Shown: positions 62,801-64,000 of the stretch, in pieces
How positions within the stretch are numbered: the stretch's first letter is position 1
Layout: each line of letters begins with the position of its first letter
Assembly: GCA_026417555.1 (NCBI GenBank)
Contig: JAOADA010000003.1
Location: 1-64,000 of the forward strand
Source: Brevinematales bacterium
Lineage (GTDB): Bacteria > Spirochaetota > Brevinematia > Brevinematales > Thermospiraceae
Direction of reading: 5' to 3'
DNA length: 64,000 nt
Notes under the pieces: generated by a model
The model's input: only the letters and a program-made list of their open reading frames with translations
Told to the model about the DNA's origin: nothing
The model's database searches: none
Position numbers and translations under genes: made by a program

Positions 62801-62829
62801 TTGACATTCTTTTTGCTTCTCTTTAAGAT
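62801..62829 (+). promoter_or_regulatory. Promoter of fabD
   Basis: TTGACA (62801-62806), 17-base spacer, TAAGAT (62824-62829). Confidence 0.75.
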
Positions 62830-62867
62830 AATTCACCTGAAAACAGACCAACACGAGGAGGTGCATA

Positions 62868-63761
62868 GTGGTCGCGTTTGTTTTCCCTGGCCAAGGTTCA
62901 CAAAAGGTCGGGATGGGCAAGGATCTCGTGGAAAAATTCTCTTTTGCAAGAACCATGTACGAAAAAGCCGACAAGGTATTAGGATTTTCCCTCTCGAAAC
63001 TCTCTTTCGAAGGACCAGAAGAGGAATTGACAAGAACAGAGAATGCCCAACCAGCCATTCTCACCTATAGTGTCATTGCCTATCAGGCACTCGTAGAAAA
63101 AGGGATTCTCCCCACAGTAGTGGCAGGGCACTCGTTGGGAGAGTTTTCCGCCCTTGTGGCTTCAGGCATGCTTCCGTTTGAGACCGCTCTTTCCCTCGTT
63201 CGCAAACGTGGGGAACTCATGGCAAGTGCTGACCCAGAAAAAAAGGGTGGTATGGCAGCTGTTCTTGGACTTCCTGCCACTGTGGTGGAAGAGGTATGTC
63301 GCGAGGTCTCTCGTGAGTTTTATGTAGAACCAGTCAACTACAACGCTCCGGATCAGGTCGTTATCTCCGGCCTAAAAGAAGGCATAACCAAAGCCGAGCC
63401 TCTCCTCAAAGAGAAGGGAGCAAAACGGGTCGTTGTCCTAAATGTAAGTGGAGCTTTTCACTCCAAACTCATGGCCGACGCCGCTACCGAGTTCAAAAAG
63501 GTTCTTGAAAGTACGGCTTTTTCAAAACCAAAGTGCAAGGTCATTTCAAACGTGACAGCAAGAGAAGAAGATGAAACCAATATCTCCGAGATGCTTTTTC
63601 GCCAGATTCAAAGCCCAGTAAGATGGGTAGAAACCATCGCTTACATGGAACACATAGGTGTCACAGAAATCGTTGAGGTTGGATTAGGAAATATCCTTGC
63701 GGGTCTCATCAAAAAAATATCCCCCAACCTCTCCGTCAAAAGCTGGACAGAACTTCTCTAA
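62868..63761 (+). CDS. fabD: Malonyl-CoA:ACP transacylase
   Basis: Transfers malonyl from CoA to acyl carrier protein for fatty acid synthesis. FVFPGQGSQKVGMGKDL at the N-terminus, the nucleophile Ser in VAGHSLGEFSAL near residue 89, and VSGAFHSKLM with the catalytic His near residue 200. 297 residues. The start is GTG at 62868, with GAGGAGG five bases upstream. fabZ follows 30 bases later, so this is the beginning of a fatty-acid operon. Confidence 0.95.
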   Translation: MVAFVFPGQGSQKVGMGKDLVEKFSFARTMYEKADKVLGFSLSKLSFEGPEEELTRTENAQPAILTYSVIAYQALVEKGILPTVVAGHSLGEFSALVASGMLPFETALSLVRKRGELMASADPEKKGGMAAVLGLPATVVEEVCREVSREFYVEPVNYNAPDQVVISGLKEGITKAEPLLKEKGAKRVVVLNVSGAFHSKLMADAATEFKKVLESTAFSKPKCKVISNVTAREEDETNISEMLFRQIQSPVRWVETIAYMEHIGVTEIVEVGLGNILAGLIKKISPNLSVKSWTELL

Positions 63762-63791
63762 AAAAGAATCCACAGGAATATGGAGGTAGAT

Positions 63792-64000
63792 ATGGCAAAA
63801 AATTACTACGATATCCATGATATCATGAAGCTTTTACCCCATCGGTACCCCTTTCTTTTGGTAGATAGGGTCATGGAAGTCACAGACAAGGGAGGCTGGG
63901 GATACAAAAACGTTACCATGAATGACGAGTTCTTCCTTGGGCACTTCCCTGGACAACCCATCATGCCGGGTGTGCTCATCATCGAGGGTATGGCACAGTG
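63792..64000 (+). CDS. fabZ: 3-hydroxyacyl-ACP dehydratase FabZ, partial (runs off right edge)
   Basis: Hot-dog-fold dehydratase of fatty acid synthesis. The first 69 codons are present: [18 protein letters not shown], the catalytic His in [17 protein letters not shown] and the catalytic Glu in IIEGMAQ. GGAGGT precedes ATG 63792. The rest lies beyond the window. Confidence 0.93.
   Translation, partial: MAKNYYDIHDIMKLLPHRYPFLLVDRVMEVTDKGGWGYKNVTMNDEFFLGHFPGQPIMPGVLIIEGMAQ

Noticed and set aside
1-64000. CRISPR arrays, insertion sequences, integrases, phage genes or toxin-antitoxin pairs
   Set aside because: I looked on both strands and found no regularly spaced repeats, transposase motifs or integrase motifs.

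Overview
The window is a gene-dense bacterial chromosome segment of moderate G+C. It is almost entirely coding on both strands, with strong AGGAGG-type ribosome binding sites and very regular promoters (TTGACA-like, 17-bp spacer, TATAAT-like). I see no insertion sequence, prophage, CRISPR array or plasmid gene. The cell is Gram-negative in build: OmpA-like and other outer-membrane barrel proteins, a lipobox lipoprotein and RodZ. Two cyclic-nucleotide-binding proteins in tandem and an RCC1-like scrap recall spirochaetes. An alpha-amylase of the Thermococcales type hints at a thermophile. A thermophilic member of Spirochaetota (possibly near Brevinematales) is my best guess, but it is an inference.

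Layout. 1-210 holds the start of an acyl-carrier-protein-like gene leaving the left edge. 633-3092 is a lipoprotein alpha-amylase of plant type (GH13_6). 3393-4073 is a YugP-like membrane protease. 4268-8243 is a rodZ-rimO-pgsA-pgpA-fur-like operon. 8092-10807 (minus) is rpsP-rimM-trmD-rplS-rnhB, followed by ileS and a phosphohexomutase (10955-15090, minus). 15299-25409 holds two unknown envelope proteins, a four-gene cyclic-nucleotide operon (amidohydrolase, two cNMP-binding proteins, PEGA beta-propeller) and glycogen phosphorylase. 25560-28370 (minus) is pgcA-leuB. 28728-34360 is rimP-nusA-infB-rbfA-nrnA behind a leader hairpin.

34500-41096 (minus) is a six-gene glycan operon: four glycosyltransferases, a B12-binding radical SAM protein and a methyltransferase, read from one consensus promoter. 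41432-44343 is an AAA ATPase with an apparent pseudo-E1 (ThiF-like) partner. 44431-45312 is tRNA-Phe-rpmH-rnpA-yidD, then a DUF475 membrane protein, leuA with a possible leader attenuator, murD, ccdA-tlpA and a sodium/solute symporter. 52796-53537 holds a frameshifted methyltransferase and a tiny promoter-ORF-terminator unit. 53664-56668 is yjbQ, recF and thrC. 56898-60848 is a 1316-residue barrel/Ig/OmpA protein. 61300-62703 is an archaeal-type secreted alpha-amylase (GH13_7) behind an exact sigma-54 promoter. fabD and the start of fabZ close the window.

Functional links. The two amylases, glycogen phosphorylase and phosphoglucomutase make a plausible alpha-glucan route from outside polymer to glucose-6-phosphate. 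The sigma-54 promoter suggests that at least one amylase is tightly switched. The most promising undescribed items are the sigma-54/upstream-site region at 61099-61255, the amidohydrolase plus cNMP-binding operon at 16783-20953, the AAA/pseudo-E1 pair at 41432-44343, and the leaderless mini-unit at 53354-53537.
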